Below are positions 27,496 to 36,046 of a stretch of 64,000 nt of DNA, piece after piece. The notes under the pieces were generated by a model, which saw only the letters and a program-made list of their open reading frames with translations, was not told the origin of the DNA and did not search any database. The position numbers and the translations under genes were made by a program. Origin of the DNA: Botrimarina hoheduenensis (lineage in GTDB: Bacteria; Planctomycetota; Planctomycetia; Pirellulales; Lacipirellulaceae); contig NZ_SJPH01000001.1 of assembly GCF_007859815.1 (NCBI RefSeq), positions 1 through 64,000 of the forward strand, given 5' to 3'. Positions within the stretch are counted from its first letter, which is position 1. Every line of letters starts with the position of its first letter.

Positions 27496-27523
27496 ATTAT
27501 AGGGCTCTGGAGCTAGCGGTCAA
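27496..27523 (-). promoter_or_regulatory. Near-consensus sigma-70 promoter
   Basis: On the reverse strand TTGACC (27523-27518) and a perfect TATAAT (27501-27496) are 16 bases apart. It would start transcription near 27489, toward the response regulator. It may equally drive a small RNA that ends in the long leader. Confidence 0.7.
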
Positions 27524-27621
27524 CGCCGCGAAAATCGCCTTAACTTGTTTGCCAAAAACGCTTAACGCCAAATTGCCAGCATAAAAGTTTCGCCGGCCGC
27601 TAAACCTCATGCCAAGGTGGC

Positions 27622-29535
27622 TCAAATTGCGGAGCCGGGGGCGGCGGGGTTCGGGTCGATTGCGCGGCTTGCCTTAAGATGGGCCATTAGCAACGAAATG
27701 TCCGCCGGGGTGATCCCGCTGATGCGGCTTGCTTGAGCCAGATCGCGCGGACGAATCCGAAGCAGCTTCTCACGCGCCTCGTGTCGCAAATGAACAAGCC
27801 GTCCGTAATCGAACTCGGCCGGAATCGGCTTCGAGGCCAGGCGCTGCTGGCGCTCGACTTCAAAATTTTGACGGGCAATGTAGCCCGCGTACTTGATGTC
27901 GTTTACCACCTGTTCAACCGCCGCAGGCCCTGCCTCGGCAAGTTCGCGGGCGGTGTCGGGCGGAGCCATCTGCACCACCGCCGGCCAGTCAACCTCAGGC
28001 CGTCGCATTCGCTCGGCAAGGGAAAGCCCCTCGTACCGCGTTGCATCGAGCAGTGTGGTTAACCGGAGAATCTCGGCTTGCTTTGCGCGAAGCTTCTCGG
28101 CCCGGCGTGAGTCAACCAGTCCGAGCTGCTCGGCGAGGGGCGTCAACCTTCGATCGGCGTTGTCTTGTCGCAACAGCAGGCGATACTCGGCTCGGCTGGT
28201 AAACATGCGATAGGGCTCGTCGACTCCGCGTGTGACGAGGTCATCGACGAGCACGCCCAGGTAAGCTTGCTCGCGTCCCAGCACCAGTGGTTCGCGATTG
28301 GCAACCTTAAGCGCGGCGTTGGTGCCGGCGATCAGGCCCTGGCCACCGGCCTCCTCGTAACCGGTTGTGCCGTTGATTTGACCGGCAAAATAAAGCCCGT
28401 CGATTTGCTTGGTCTCGAGTGTCGCGCGGAGCTGTTCAGGGGGAGCGTAGTCATACTCGACGGCGTACCCGTAACGCATGATCTGGGCGTGTTCACAGCC
28501 CGGTATCATGCGAAAGAGCGCGTCCTGCACGTCGCGCGGCAGGCTGGTAGAAACCCCGTTGACGTACACCTCAAGCGTGTTGCGGCCCTCGGGCTCGAGG
28601 TACAGCTGGTGCTGATTCTTCTCTGCGAACCGCACGATCTTGTCCTCGATCGAGGGGCAGTAGCGCGGACCGCTGGTCTCGATCTGACCGGAGTACATCG
28701 GGGCACGGTGCAGATTCGCCCGGATCAACTCGTGCGACGCTGCGGTGGTGTGCGTGATGTAACAGGGGACTTGCGCTTGGGTGATACGCTCGGTGAGAAA
28801 CGAGAACGGCTGAGGCTGCTCATCGCCCGGCTGGATCTCGCAAGCGCTGTAGTCGATGGTGCGTCCGTTTAGCCGCGGGGGGGTACCCGTCTTGAAACGC
28901 TCAAGCCTAATACCAAGCGTCTGGAGCGATTGGCTGACCCCGCTTGTGGTTCCTTCGCCGGCACGCCCGCCAGCGGTCTTGGCTTCGCCCGTGTGCATCA
29001 GGGCTTGCAGGAAGGTACCGGTGGTCAGCACGACCGCGGCCGCTCGATACTCAGCACCGCCGCGCACACGCACGCCCGTCATGCGCACGACGGGTCCTTC
29101 GGCGAGGGGCGATTGAGCGTGAGACGCCTTAGCAGCGGGCTCGGTGAGCAAGTCTTCGACGCCCTCCTGCCGCAGACTCAGGTTTTCTTGCTCCTCAACG
29201 AGCCGCTTTATCTCGGCCTGATAGGCCCGCTTGTCCGCCTGGGCGCGGGGGCCGTGCATCGCGGCCCCTTTGCGCAAGTTGAGCATCCGAAACTGGATAC
29301 CAGTGGCATCGATCGCTTGGCCCATCGCACCGCCGAGGGCGTCGATCTCGCGGACGATCTGCCCTTTGCCAACGCCGCCGATCGCCGGGTTGCAGCTCAT
29401 CTGACCGACCGTGTCGAGATTTGTCGTCAGCAGCGCGGTCTTTGCACCGACGCGGGCGGCCGCCAGCGCGGCTTCCGTCCCGGCATGGCCGGCACCGATC
29501 ACAAGAACATCAAAGTGGTACACGTTGGAAGACAT
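27622..29535 (-). CDS. mnmG: tRNA uridine-5-carboxymethylaminomethyl modification enzyme MnmG
   Basis: The 637-residue FAD protein acts with MnmE to form cmnm5U or nm5U at the wobble position of certain tRNAs. The N-terminal dinucleotide fold is VIGAGHAGTEAALAAARVGA. GidA signatures follow: NPAIGGVGKGQIVREIDALGG, AMHGPRAQADKRAYQ, TGTFLQALMH and GPRYCPSIEDK. The C-terminal helical region contains KYAGYIARQ. Length is normal (about 620-630). It is divergent from tag with 154 bases between starts. No mnmE is nearby. Confidence 0.97.
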   Translation of the reverse strand: MSSNVYHFDVLVIGAGHAGTEAALAAARVGAKTALLTTNLDTVGQMSCNPAIGGVGKGQIVREIDALGGAMGQAIDATGIQFRMLNLRKGAAMHGPRAQADKRAYQAEIKRLVEEQENLSLRQEGVEDLLTEPAAKASHAQSPLAEGPVVRMTGVRVRGGAEYRAAAVVLTTGTFLQALMHTGEAKTAGGRAGEGTTSGVSQSLQTLGIRLERFKTGTPPRLNGRTIDYSACEIQPGDEQPQPFSFLTERITQAQVPCYITHTTAASHELIRANLHRAPMYSGQIETSGPRYCPSIEDKIVRFAEKNQHQLYLEPEGRNTLEVYVNGVSTSLPRDVQDALFRMIPGCEHAQIMRYGYAVEYDYAPPEQLRATLETKQIDGLYFAGQINGTTGYEEAGGQGLIAGTNAALKVANREPLVLGREQAYLGVLVDDLVTRGVDEPYRMFTSRAEYRLLLRQDNADRRLTPLAEQLGLVDSRRAEKLRAKQAEILRLTTLLDATRYEGLSLAERMRRPEVDWPAVVQMAPPDTARELAEAGPAAVEQVVNDIKYAGYIARQNFEVERQQRLASKPIPAEFDYGRLVHLRHEAREKLLRIRPRDLAQASRISGITPADISLLMAHLKASRAIDPNPAAPGSAI

Positions 29536-29689
29536 GGCGATAGTGTAAGTTGCTTCACGAGGCGTCGCGAGTCTCTTGGGCGGTGGAGGGTTTGCCTGAG
29601 AGACCCCGTGGCTGGCCAGCGTGGCAAGGAGCGGGCGATCTTGGCCGAAATCTTATTGTCCTGCGGACTTTCAACCGAAGTGTGTCGCC

Positions 29690-30268
29690 ATGCCGCGCTG
29701 CCCCTGGGCCGAAGCCTCTGCAAGCGAACGCCTGTACCACGACAACGAATGGGGCGTGCCGTCTTACGACAACCAGCATCTCTTCGAGATGCTTACGCTC
29801 GAAGGGGCGCAAGCCGGGCTATCGTGGAGCACAATCCTCAATAAACGCGACGGGTATCGGCGGCGCTTTGCCGACTTTGACGCCGCCAAAGTCGCCCGCT
29901 TCACACCGCATAAGATCGAGCAGATCCTTACCGACCCCGGCGTCGTGCGGCATCGTGGCAAGATCGAGGCGACCGTGTCTAACGCCCGAGCGGTGATCGC
30001 GTTGCAAGAATCGGAAACAACGCTCGCCGAGTTACTGTGGTCCTTTGTCGATGGCAAGCCGATCGTCAACCGCCACCGGCGGACGGAAGACGTGCCTGCC
30101 GAAAGCTTCCGATCGCTAGCGATGAGCAAGGAACTGAAGCGGCGTGGCTTCCGGTTTGTCGGCCCGACGACCTGCTACGCCTTCATGCAAGCGGTCGGTA
30201 TGGTCAATGACCACCTCGTAAGCTGCCCGCGCTATGGCGAAGTGAGTGCGTTCCGCAAGGCCGAGTAG
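29690..30268 (+). CDS. tag: DNA-3-methyladenine glycosylase I
   Basis: The 192-residue enzyme excises 3-methyladenine from alkylated DNA. It starts at ATG 29690 (MPRCPWAEA). Tag motifs are YHDNEWGVP, EGAQAGLSWSTILNKR, IRHRGK-like VRHRGKIEATVSNA, and GFRFVGPTTCYAFMQAVGMVNDH. The zinc ligands of Tag are present: Cys4, the His in YHDNEWG, and the C-terminal His and Cys in NDHLVSCPRY. Length fits E. coli Tag (187). It converges on hisC. Confidence 0.96.
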   Translation: MPRCPWAEASASERLYHDNEWGVPSYDNQHLFEMLTLEGAQAGLSWSTILNKRDGYRRRFADFDAAKVARFTPHKIEQILTDPGVVRHRGKIEATVSNARAVIALQESETTLAELLWSFVDGKPIVNRHRRTEDVPAESFRSLAMSKELKRRGFRFVGPTTCYAFMQAVGMVNDHLVSCPRYGEVSAFRKAE

Positions 30269-30358
30269 GGTCAGCGGCGATCTGAGTCGCGGTCGTTACC
30301 GTGTAAAAGAGGGGACAGCCACCAAAGGCCCCCTCAAGCAGCGGAGCAGCCCCTCGGT

Positions 30359-31438
30359 TTAGCGTTTCATGACCGCGTCGAGCGTTGTTAGCAGTGCATC
30401 GGTCTGGGCGGGCGTGCCGACCGTTATCCGCAGGCCGTCATACCCGGCGGGCCAGCCCTCGTAGGCCATGTAACGCACTAAGACCCCCCCATCGCGGAGT
30501 CGCTGATAAAGGGCCATGTGCTCGTTACTAGGATGCGTACACCAGAGGAAGTTCGCGTCGGAAGGTGTGACGACAAATCCGCGATCGGCAACCGCTTGAG
30601 CGAGTCGTTTGCGCTCGGCACGGACCTTTGCGACGTTTGCCGCGAGCCATGCCTGGTCATCGATCGCCGCGGTGGCACCGGCGATGGCTAGCGTATCGCA
30701 GTTGTAGCTGTCTTTGACTTTGCCCAATTGCTCGATGACCTGGGGCTGAGCCACGACGTAACCAAAGCGCAAACCGGCCAGAGCGTAGCTCTTCGACAGG
30801 GTGCGACTAACCAAGACACGTTCGTTCGTGCGCACCAGGTCGAGACAACTGGTCTCCGCGAAATCGACATAGGCCTCGTCCACTAGCAGCGGACAAGTCA
30901 GCGTATCGGCCAGCGCCGCCACCTCGCCGGGTGCCATCCGCGTACCCGAGGGGCTGTTCGGGTTTGCGAGGTAGGCCAGTCGCACCGGCCTGCCCTCGTC
31001 GTTGGCTTGCGCGAATCGGTAGCCAAGCGACCAATCCGCCTCGTAAGGCGCAACGTCTTGCCCGACACCTTGGATCTCGGCAAGTGTCTTGTAGAGCGAG
31101 TAGCTTGGCGTTGCGTAGCGCACCGCCTGTCCCGGCGCGACGAACGACCGGGTGACGATGGTCAAGATGTCGTCGCTGCCGTTGCCGCATAGTATCCAAT
31201 CGGGCGTGATGGCCGCGCAATCGGCGGCTAGCACCTCGGCGGCGCGGCGGCGGAAAGCGGTAGCAGCCGGATCGGGGTAGCGTTGCAGCCCGGCCTCAGC
31301 GGCCACCTTGATCGCCGCCACGACTTTTGCCGAAGGAGGGTACGGGTTCTCGTTGGTGTTGAGCTTGACGAGCTTGCGCCCCTGCGGCTGTTCGCCGGGA
31401 ACGTAACCGCTCATCCGCAGGATGTCTTCTCGAAACAT
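30359..31438 (-). CDS. hisC: Histidinol-phosphate aminotransferase
   Basis: The 359-residue PLP enzyme is read from ATG 31438 (MFREDILRMSGYVPGEQP). It converts imidazole-acetol phosphate to histidinol phosphate. Fold-I aminotransferase motifs include LNTNENPYPPSAKV, NGSDDILTIV, ANPNSPSGT, DEAYVDFA, and the PLP-binding Lys in SRTLSKSYALAGLRFGY. It lies 144 bases downstream of hisD on the same strand, so the two form a partial his operon. The rest of the pathway is elsewhere. Confidence 0.95.
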   Translation of the reverse strand: MFREDILRMSGYVPGEQPQGRKLVKLNTNENPYPPSAKVVAAIKVAAEAGLQRYPDPAATAFRRRAAEVLAADCAAITPDWILCGNGSDDILTIVTRSFVAPGQAVRYATPSYSLYKTLAEIQGVGQDVAPYEADWSLGYRFAQANDEGRPVRLAYLANPNSPSGTRMAPGEVAALADTLTCPLLVDEAYVDFAETSCLDLVRTNERVLVSRTLSKSYALAGLRFGYVVAQPQVIEQLGKVKDSYNCDTLAIAGATAAIDDQAWLAANVAKVRAERKRLAQAVADRGFVVTPSDANFLWCTHPSNEHMALYQRLRDGGVLVRYMAYEGWPAGYDGLRITVGTPAQTDALLTTLDAVMKR

Positions 31439-31582
31439 GTTGGGAGGGTGCCGTCTTAAGGAACGCTGGGACGCTTGAGTGACGCCGCTGGAGAACGGAC
31501 CACGGGGGCCCCGAAAAGCGGGCGGGGGGCAAAGCCGTGTGGCAACGGGGAGTTCCACAGCGTGCGATGATCTTAGCGAGAC

Positions 31583-32938
31583 TTACGGTTCCGCACGAAT
31601 GGTCACCGCACGGGCGTGGCCGGTGAGACCCTCTTTGTGCGCTACCCGAACGATATCATCGGTGTGGGCGGCAAGCGTCTGGGCCGTAAACTGAATCACG
31701 CTGTTGGATCGCAAGAAGTCGTTGCTCGACAGGCCGCTGGCAAAGCGGGCGGTGGCCCCGGTGGGCAACACGTGCGAAGGCCCCGCCGCGTAGTCGCCAA
31801 CCGGAACCGGCGAAAACGGCCCCAAGAACACCGCGCCAGCGCAGCGCACTTTGTCGAGCAAGCCCTCGGGATCAGCGCATGCTAGGTGCAGATGCTCGGT
31901 CGCCAGCTCATCGCAGAGCCGCGCCGCGGCTTCCCGGCCAGCGACGGTAATCAGGGCTCCAAAGTCTTCGAGCGAACGCCGTGTCAGTTCGTTCCGCTCC
32001 AACGTCGCGAGCTGCGTTTCGAGGGCCTCGAGTACCTGCTCCACGAGCGGCTCGTGCCAGGTGATGAGCACCGCCGAACCGGGAGAGTGCTCCGCTTGGG
32101 CAATCAGATCCGCTGCCACGAACTCCGGCGGCGTTGTTTCATCGGCAACGACGATGACCTCGCTCGGGCCCGCGATCGAGTCGATATCGACTTCGCCGAA
32201 GACATGCCGCTTAGCGAGCGCAACAAACAGATTGCCAGGGCCGACAATCTTGTCCACTTTGGCGACCCCTTCACAGCCGTACGCCAGCGCAGCCACCGCC
32301 TGGGCACCGCCCATGCGATAGACCTCGGTAATGCCCAACTCGTGACAGGTCGCCAGCAGATCGTCGTTCTCGCTGCCGAACCGTGTGGGAGGGGCGACGA
32401 CAGCTAGCTGCTGGACCCCCGCTGCCTGAGCCGGAACGGCCGTCATCAGCACCGTCGAAGGGTAAGCCGCCGCGCCGCCGGGAACGCAAAGACCAACGCG
32501 TTCAAGCGGCAGATAGCGTTGACGCAGAGCGCCGCCGCCTTCGATCTCAACCCGCACGTCGCGGTGCAGGATGGCGGTCTGAAACCGGAGCAGGTTTTTG
32601 CGGATGCGTCGGATCGTCGCGAGAAACTCCGGATCGGCGGCGGCGTGCGCCGCAGCGAGCCGTTCGGCTGGCACGCGTAGCTGGTCGGCATCGAACGCCG
32701 CTCCATCGAGCTGTGCGGTGTAGCGCAAGACGGCGCTGATGCCCTGCGTGCGGACTTCGTTGCAGATCCGCTCGACGACCTCAACCGGCGTTAGCGGTTC
32801 GCCAAAGACCTCGATCGTCTTTTTCCGCCCCGCTTCCGAAACGACGTTCCCGCTCGGAGCCAGCTTGTCTCGCAGGGCCCGGATCGCGACCTGGGCTTCG
32901 GCACGGCGGGCATCGATTTGGGAAATTGACAGAGTCAT
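31583..32938 (-). CDS. hisD: Histidinol dehydrogenase
   Basis: The 451-residue zinc enzyme oxidises histidinol twice to histidine with NAD. Family motifs include ERVGLCVPGGAAAYPSTVLM, GGAQAVAALAYG, VDKIVGPGNLFVALAKR, IAGPSEVIVVAD and LIAQAEHSPGSAVLIT with the zinc/catalytic Gln and His. The C-terminal GPSHVLPTGATARFASGLS is conserved. Length is normal (about 430-450). It is the first gene of the hisD-hisC pair. Confidence 0.97.
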   Translation of the reverse strand: MTLSISQIDARRAEAQVAIRALRDKLAPSGNVVSEAGRKKTIEVFGEPLTPVEVVERICNEVRTQGISAVLRYTAQLDGAAFDADQLRVPAERLAAAHAAADPEFLATIRRIRKNLLRFQTAILHRDVRVEIEGGGALRQRYLPLERVGLCVPGGAAAYPSTVLMTAVPAQAAGVQQLAVVAPPTRFGSENDDLLATCHELGITEVYRMGGAQAVAALAYGCEGVAKVDKIVGPGNLFVALAKRHVFGEVDIDSIAGPSEVIVVADETTPPEFVAADLIAQAEHSPGSAVLITWHEPLVEQVLEALETQLATLERNELTRRSLEDFGALITVAGREAAARLCDELATEHLHLACADPEGLLDKVRCAGAVFLGPFSPVPVGDYAAGPSHVLPTGATARFASGLSSNDFLRSNSVIQFTAQTLAAHTDDIVRVAHKEGLTGHARAVTIRAEP

Positions 32939-33113
32939 TACTTACTACTGAAGCGATCGCTAATCGAACATCCGCTGCGTGGAAAAACGCGGACACCCTG
33001 CGGGGCGTAAACCGAAACTTGAAAATCAACGGCGTTCCGGGCCCCCGATCATAGTCGATGACGAACCAGACGGCGACGCAACGGCGGGCAGCCGCGCGAT
33101 CGACCGATTGCTG

Positions 33114-33185
33114 CCGCTCAGCCAAGCTCCCGGCCAACTGCGTGGCCTTGCCGCTCAGCCAAGCCCGGCCAACTGCGTGGCCTTG
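33114..33185. repeat. Tandem duplication spanning the 3' end of the glutamate dehydrogenase gene
   Basis: A 37-base unit at 33114-33150 and a 35-base unit at 33151-33185 are head to tail and identical except for a 2-base difference (ctc versus c). The unit holds the last codons and the stop of the dehydrogenase gene, so the copy nearest the gene is coding and the distal one is a non-coding echo. Confidence 0.9.
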
Positions 33186-34390
33186 GCAACGCGTTCGATA
33201 CCGACCGTAAAGGCCGTTGTGCGGAGCGACCGATCCCGCTCTTTCGCCCGGTCCCAGATGCTGTCAAAGGCGTGCGTCAGGGTGCGGTCCAGTTCCCCCC
33301 GGACCCGATCGAGAGTCCATCGGTAGAACTGTCGGTTCTGAGCCCATTCGAAGTAGCTAACCGTCACGCCACCAGCGTTGGCGAGCACATCGGGCAGGAC
33401 GACAATGCCCCGTTCGTAAAGCAACTCGTCCGCTTCGGGTTCAACCGGGGCGTTGGCCGCCTCGATCACGATCGGTGCCTTGATACGGTTGGCGTTGCCC
33501 GAGTGAATCACGCCGCCCACGGCCGCGGGGATCAGCACGTCAACCTCCAGTTCTAGCAGTTCCTCGGCAGGGATCGCTTCGCCCCCGGCAAAGTTGTTAA
33601 CAAAGCTGCTCGCTTCGCCGGTGTGTCGCCACAGCGCCATCACGTCGAGCCCGGCCGGATCACGCCGCGCGCCGGTGTGGTCGCTGACCGCGACAATCTT
33701 GCAGCCGGCTTCGGTAAGGAACTTAGCTGTGTGCGAGCCGACGTTGCCGAACCCCTGCAGCGCGACCGTGGCCCCGTCCGCTTTGCGTCCTAAGCGTGAG
33801 AGGGTTTTCAGCGTTAGCAGCCCGACGCCACGGCCAGTGGCTTCTTCGCGGCCCGGTATGCCGTAATGCTCGACCGGCTTGCCGGTCACCACACCGGGGT
33901 TAAAGCCGTGGTACTTGGCGTACTGGTTCATGAACCAAGCCATTTCCTCATGGCCCGTTCCCATGTCGGGTGCGGGGATGTCGAGGTCGGGGCCGATAAC
34001 CACACAGATGGCGTCGACAAACTTGCGCGTGACGCGTTCTTTTTCTTCTTTGCTCAGGTCGCGGGCGTTGACGGTCACGCCCCCCTTCGCTCCGCCATAA
34101 GGCAGGTTCACGATCGCGGTCTTCCAGGTCATGAGCGACGCCAGACCCCGCACCTCGTCCAGGTCCACATGGTGGTGGTAGCGCAAACCCCCCTTGTAGG
34201 GGCCGCGGGCACTGTTGTGCTGCACACGGTAAGCAATCAGCGTTTCAAGCGTGCCATCGTCTCGCTTCAGGGGGATCTGCACGGTCAGCTCGCGTTCGGG
34301 CTGAACGAGCAGTTTGCGCAGCGAGGCATCAAGCCCTAGCTCGTCGGCGCCCTTATTAAAGTAGTGCTGAACCGCTTCGAAGGCTTGCAT
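33155..34390 (-). CDS. Glu/Leu/Phe/Val dehydrogenase (glutamate dehydrogenase type)
   Basis: The 411-residue form from ATG 34390 (MQAFEAVQHYFNKGADELG) is preferred to a longer upstream frame. The catalytic Lys region is LPYGGAKGGV and the substrate site is in SARGPYKGGLRYHHHV. The C-terminal NAD(P) domain has LQGFGNVGSHTAKFL. PEHYGIPGREEATGRG-like and PDVLANAGGVTVSYFEW motifs match the bacterial GluDH group. It interconverts glutamate and 2-oxoglutarate plus ammonia. Its last codons, ATQLAGLG, lie in a tandemly duplicated segment. Confidence 0.94.
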   Translation of the reverse strand: MQAFEAVQHYFNKGADELGLDASLRKLLVQPERELTVQIPLKRDDGTLETLIAYRVQHNSARGPYKGGLRYHHHVDLDEVRGLASLMTWKTAIVNLPYGGAKGGVTVNARDLSKEEKERVTRKFVDAICVVIGPDLDIPAPDMGTGHEEMAWFMNQYAKYHGFNPGVVTGKPVEHYGIPGREEATGRGVGLLTLKTLSRLGRKADGATVALQGFGNVGSHTAKFLTEAGCKIVAVSDHTGARRDPAGLDVMALWRHTGEASSFVNNFAGGEAIPAEELLELEVDVLIPAAVGGVIHSGNANRIKAPIVIEAANAPVEPEADELLYERGIVVLPDVLANAGGVTVSYFEWAQNRQFYRWTLDRVRGELDRTLTHAFDSIWDRAKERDRSLRTTAFTVGIERVAKATQLAGLG

Positions 34391-34483
34391 TAAGGGGGGC
34401 GCCGCTGTGGTTACGGGAAGATACGATGGGCTAGAGAAGAATTTGACTGTAGGAAAGCCTTCCTCCGTCCGCAACGCCGCGTC

Positions 34484-35944
34484 ATGCTCGTGCCCCCCCC
34501 CGGAACACTCGTACTGACGCCATCCCTAGCCTCGCGGCTAGGGATTTTGATCCTGATTTTCACCGGAGCTTCGGCGTTAGGGTGTGGCGATACGGCACCG
34601 CCGATTCGCTCGGCTCCCGCCCCGCAGGGTGGGTCCCCGGCCCCCGGCGCAAGCCAAGCCCCGAGCGTTGTCGCGCCGTCGGACCAAACCTCAGCGAGAG
34701 AACCAGGCACAAACCCCGTGCCCGACGACGGCCGCATACTGTGGCGTCGTCCCACGCCCGAGGCTCCCCCAATTGATTCGCGTCTGGTTCCCGAAAACAG
34801 CGAGCTGGTGGTGCTCGCCCGCCCCGCCAAGCTGCTAGCCGATACGGAAGGGGCAAAAGCCTGGACCGCCGCGGGGGCCCTCGGCCAACACGCCATGAGC
34901 GCAATCGCCCGGGCGGCGGCGGGCCGCCCTGCTGAAGTCGGGCGCGTCGTTGTCGGCGTGGCAAGCGGGCCGAGCTATGGGCAATTCAAGACCACGCTGA
35001 TCGTCGAGCCCCAAGCGAGCGCAACGCCGCCACTGCTGCCGTCGGCGTTCGATCGGCTGCTCGCCACTTCCTCTGCTGACAGTCAGCTGAGCGTGCTGGT
35101 CTCGCTCCCATGGCTGCTGGGCGAAGGGGCTGCGCTCTTTGAGGCCCAAGCGACACCGGCGCTTGAGACGCTGCGCCAGGAGATCGACGAGGAATGGCGT
35201 TGCGCGCTGCTGAGCGTGCAGCTAGTCGGAGTGGACGGCCCCCTGTACTGGGAAGTGCGACTCGTCGGCGGGGCCGGCGTGCCCGAGCGGCTCCGTGGTA
35301 AAGGGCTTGCCGAGCGTGCCTCGAAGTGGGCCGATGAACTGGAGCAAACACTCAGCGTGCAACCGGTCACGCCGCACTCCGCGAAGCTGCTGTCAGCCGC
35401 TCCGGCGATGCTGCGGGCAGCCGGACGATTGGCTCGGGTCGGAGCCGACGACGGCCAAACCGTGATCAACGGCTACCTGCCGCGCAACGCGCTGCACAAT
35501 CTGGTGCTGGTCGCGGAGCTGCTGGTTGCTGAACATCTTGAAACAAGCCCCTCAACAACCCCTGAGCCCGCTAGCACGCTGACGCTGCAGCAACGGCTCG
35601 ACCGACCAATCTCCCTGCAATTGAACCGAGAATCACTTGTAACGGCCGTAACGATTCTCGCGGAGACGATCGGCGTACCAATCACGATCAACGGGCGTGA
35701 CTTACAATTACAGGGCATCACCCGGAATCAGATGGTCTCGCTCGACGCCCGGCAGCAAACCGCCGCCGAGACGCTGGTTGAGGTCCTTCGCCGGGCCAAT
35801 CCTGATCGCGAAGCGGCCGGTGCCAGCGACCCTCGGCAGCAGCTTGTGTACGTGATCCGCGATTCGCCGCCAGCGATTATCCTCACCACCCGCGCCGCGG
35901 CACGGGAGCGGGGCGAGCCCCTGCCCGCCGTGTTTATCGAGTAA
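34484..35944 (+). CDS. Putative lipoprotein with C-terminal secretin-type (STN-like) domain
   Basis: The 486-residue protein starts at ATG 34484. A hydrophobic segment ends in SALGC, a plausible lipobox, followed by a long Pro/Ala/Ser linker (about 35-85). The middle 270 residues are alpha/beta with no family recognised (VENSELVVLARPAKLL-like start). Residues about 365-435 (RPISLQLNRESLVTAVTILAETIG; VSLDARQQTAAETLVEVLRRAN) look like the short N-terminal domain of secretins or TonB receptors. It sits directly before a second protein with the same kind of domain, with no secretin barrel encoded. Anchored in the envelope; function unknown. Confidence 0.7.
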   Translation: MLVPPPGTLVLTPSLASRLGILILIFTGASALGCGDTAPPIRSAPAPQGGSPAPGASQAPSVVAPSDQTSAREPGTNPVPDDGRILWRRPTPEAPPIDSRLVPENSELVVLARPAKLLADTEGAKAWTAAGALGQHAMSAIARAAAGRPAEVGRVVVGVASGPSYGQFKTTLIVEPQASATPPLLPSAFDRLLATSSADSQLSVLVSLPWLLGEGAALFEAQATPALETLRQEIDEEWRCALLSVQLVGVDGPLYWEVRLVGGAGVPERLRGKGLAERASKWADELEQTLSVQPVTPHSAKLLSAAPAMLRAAGRLARVGADDGQTVINGYLPRNALHNLVLVAELLVAEHLETSPSTTPEPASTLTLQQRLDRPISLQLNRESLVTAVTILAETIGVPITINGRDLQLQGITRNQMVSLDARQQTAAETLVEVLRRANPDREAAGASDPRQQLVYVIRDSPPAIILTTRAAARERGEPLPAVFIE

Positions 35945-36046
35945 GTCGGGCCCGCAAACTGAAATCGTCAGGGCCCCCACCAACGAATCGTTCCTCGCCC
36001 GCTGTCTGTTCTCCCGCTTTCGCTCCTCGCCGATCCGCTGGCCGTT

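Larger units (their letters stand above)
27177..27621. other. Promoter and long structured leader of the two-component operon
   Basis: No gene is present. On the reverse strand a near-consensus promoter (27496-27523) would give a leader of about 313 bases before the response regulator. Within it lie a hairpin at 27408-27447 and a tight CCGGG-TTG-CCCGG hairpin near 27467-27479. The DNA from 27490 to 27600 is clearly more AT-rich than its flanks. Confidence 0.55.

Noticed and set aside
30311-30358. Bidirectional terminator between tag and hisC
   Set aside because: GAGGGG and CCCCTC can pair around an inner GCC/GGC stem, but the structure has an internal bulge and no clear T run.
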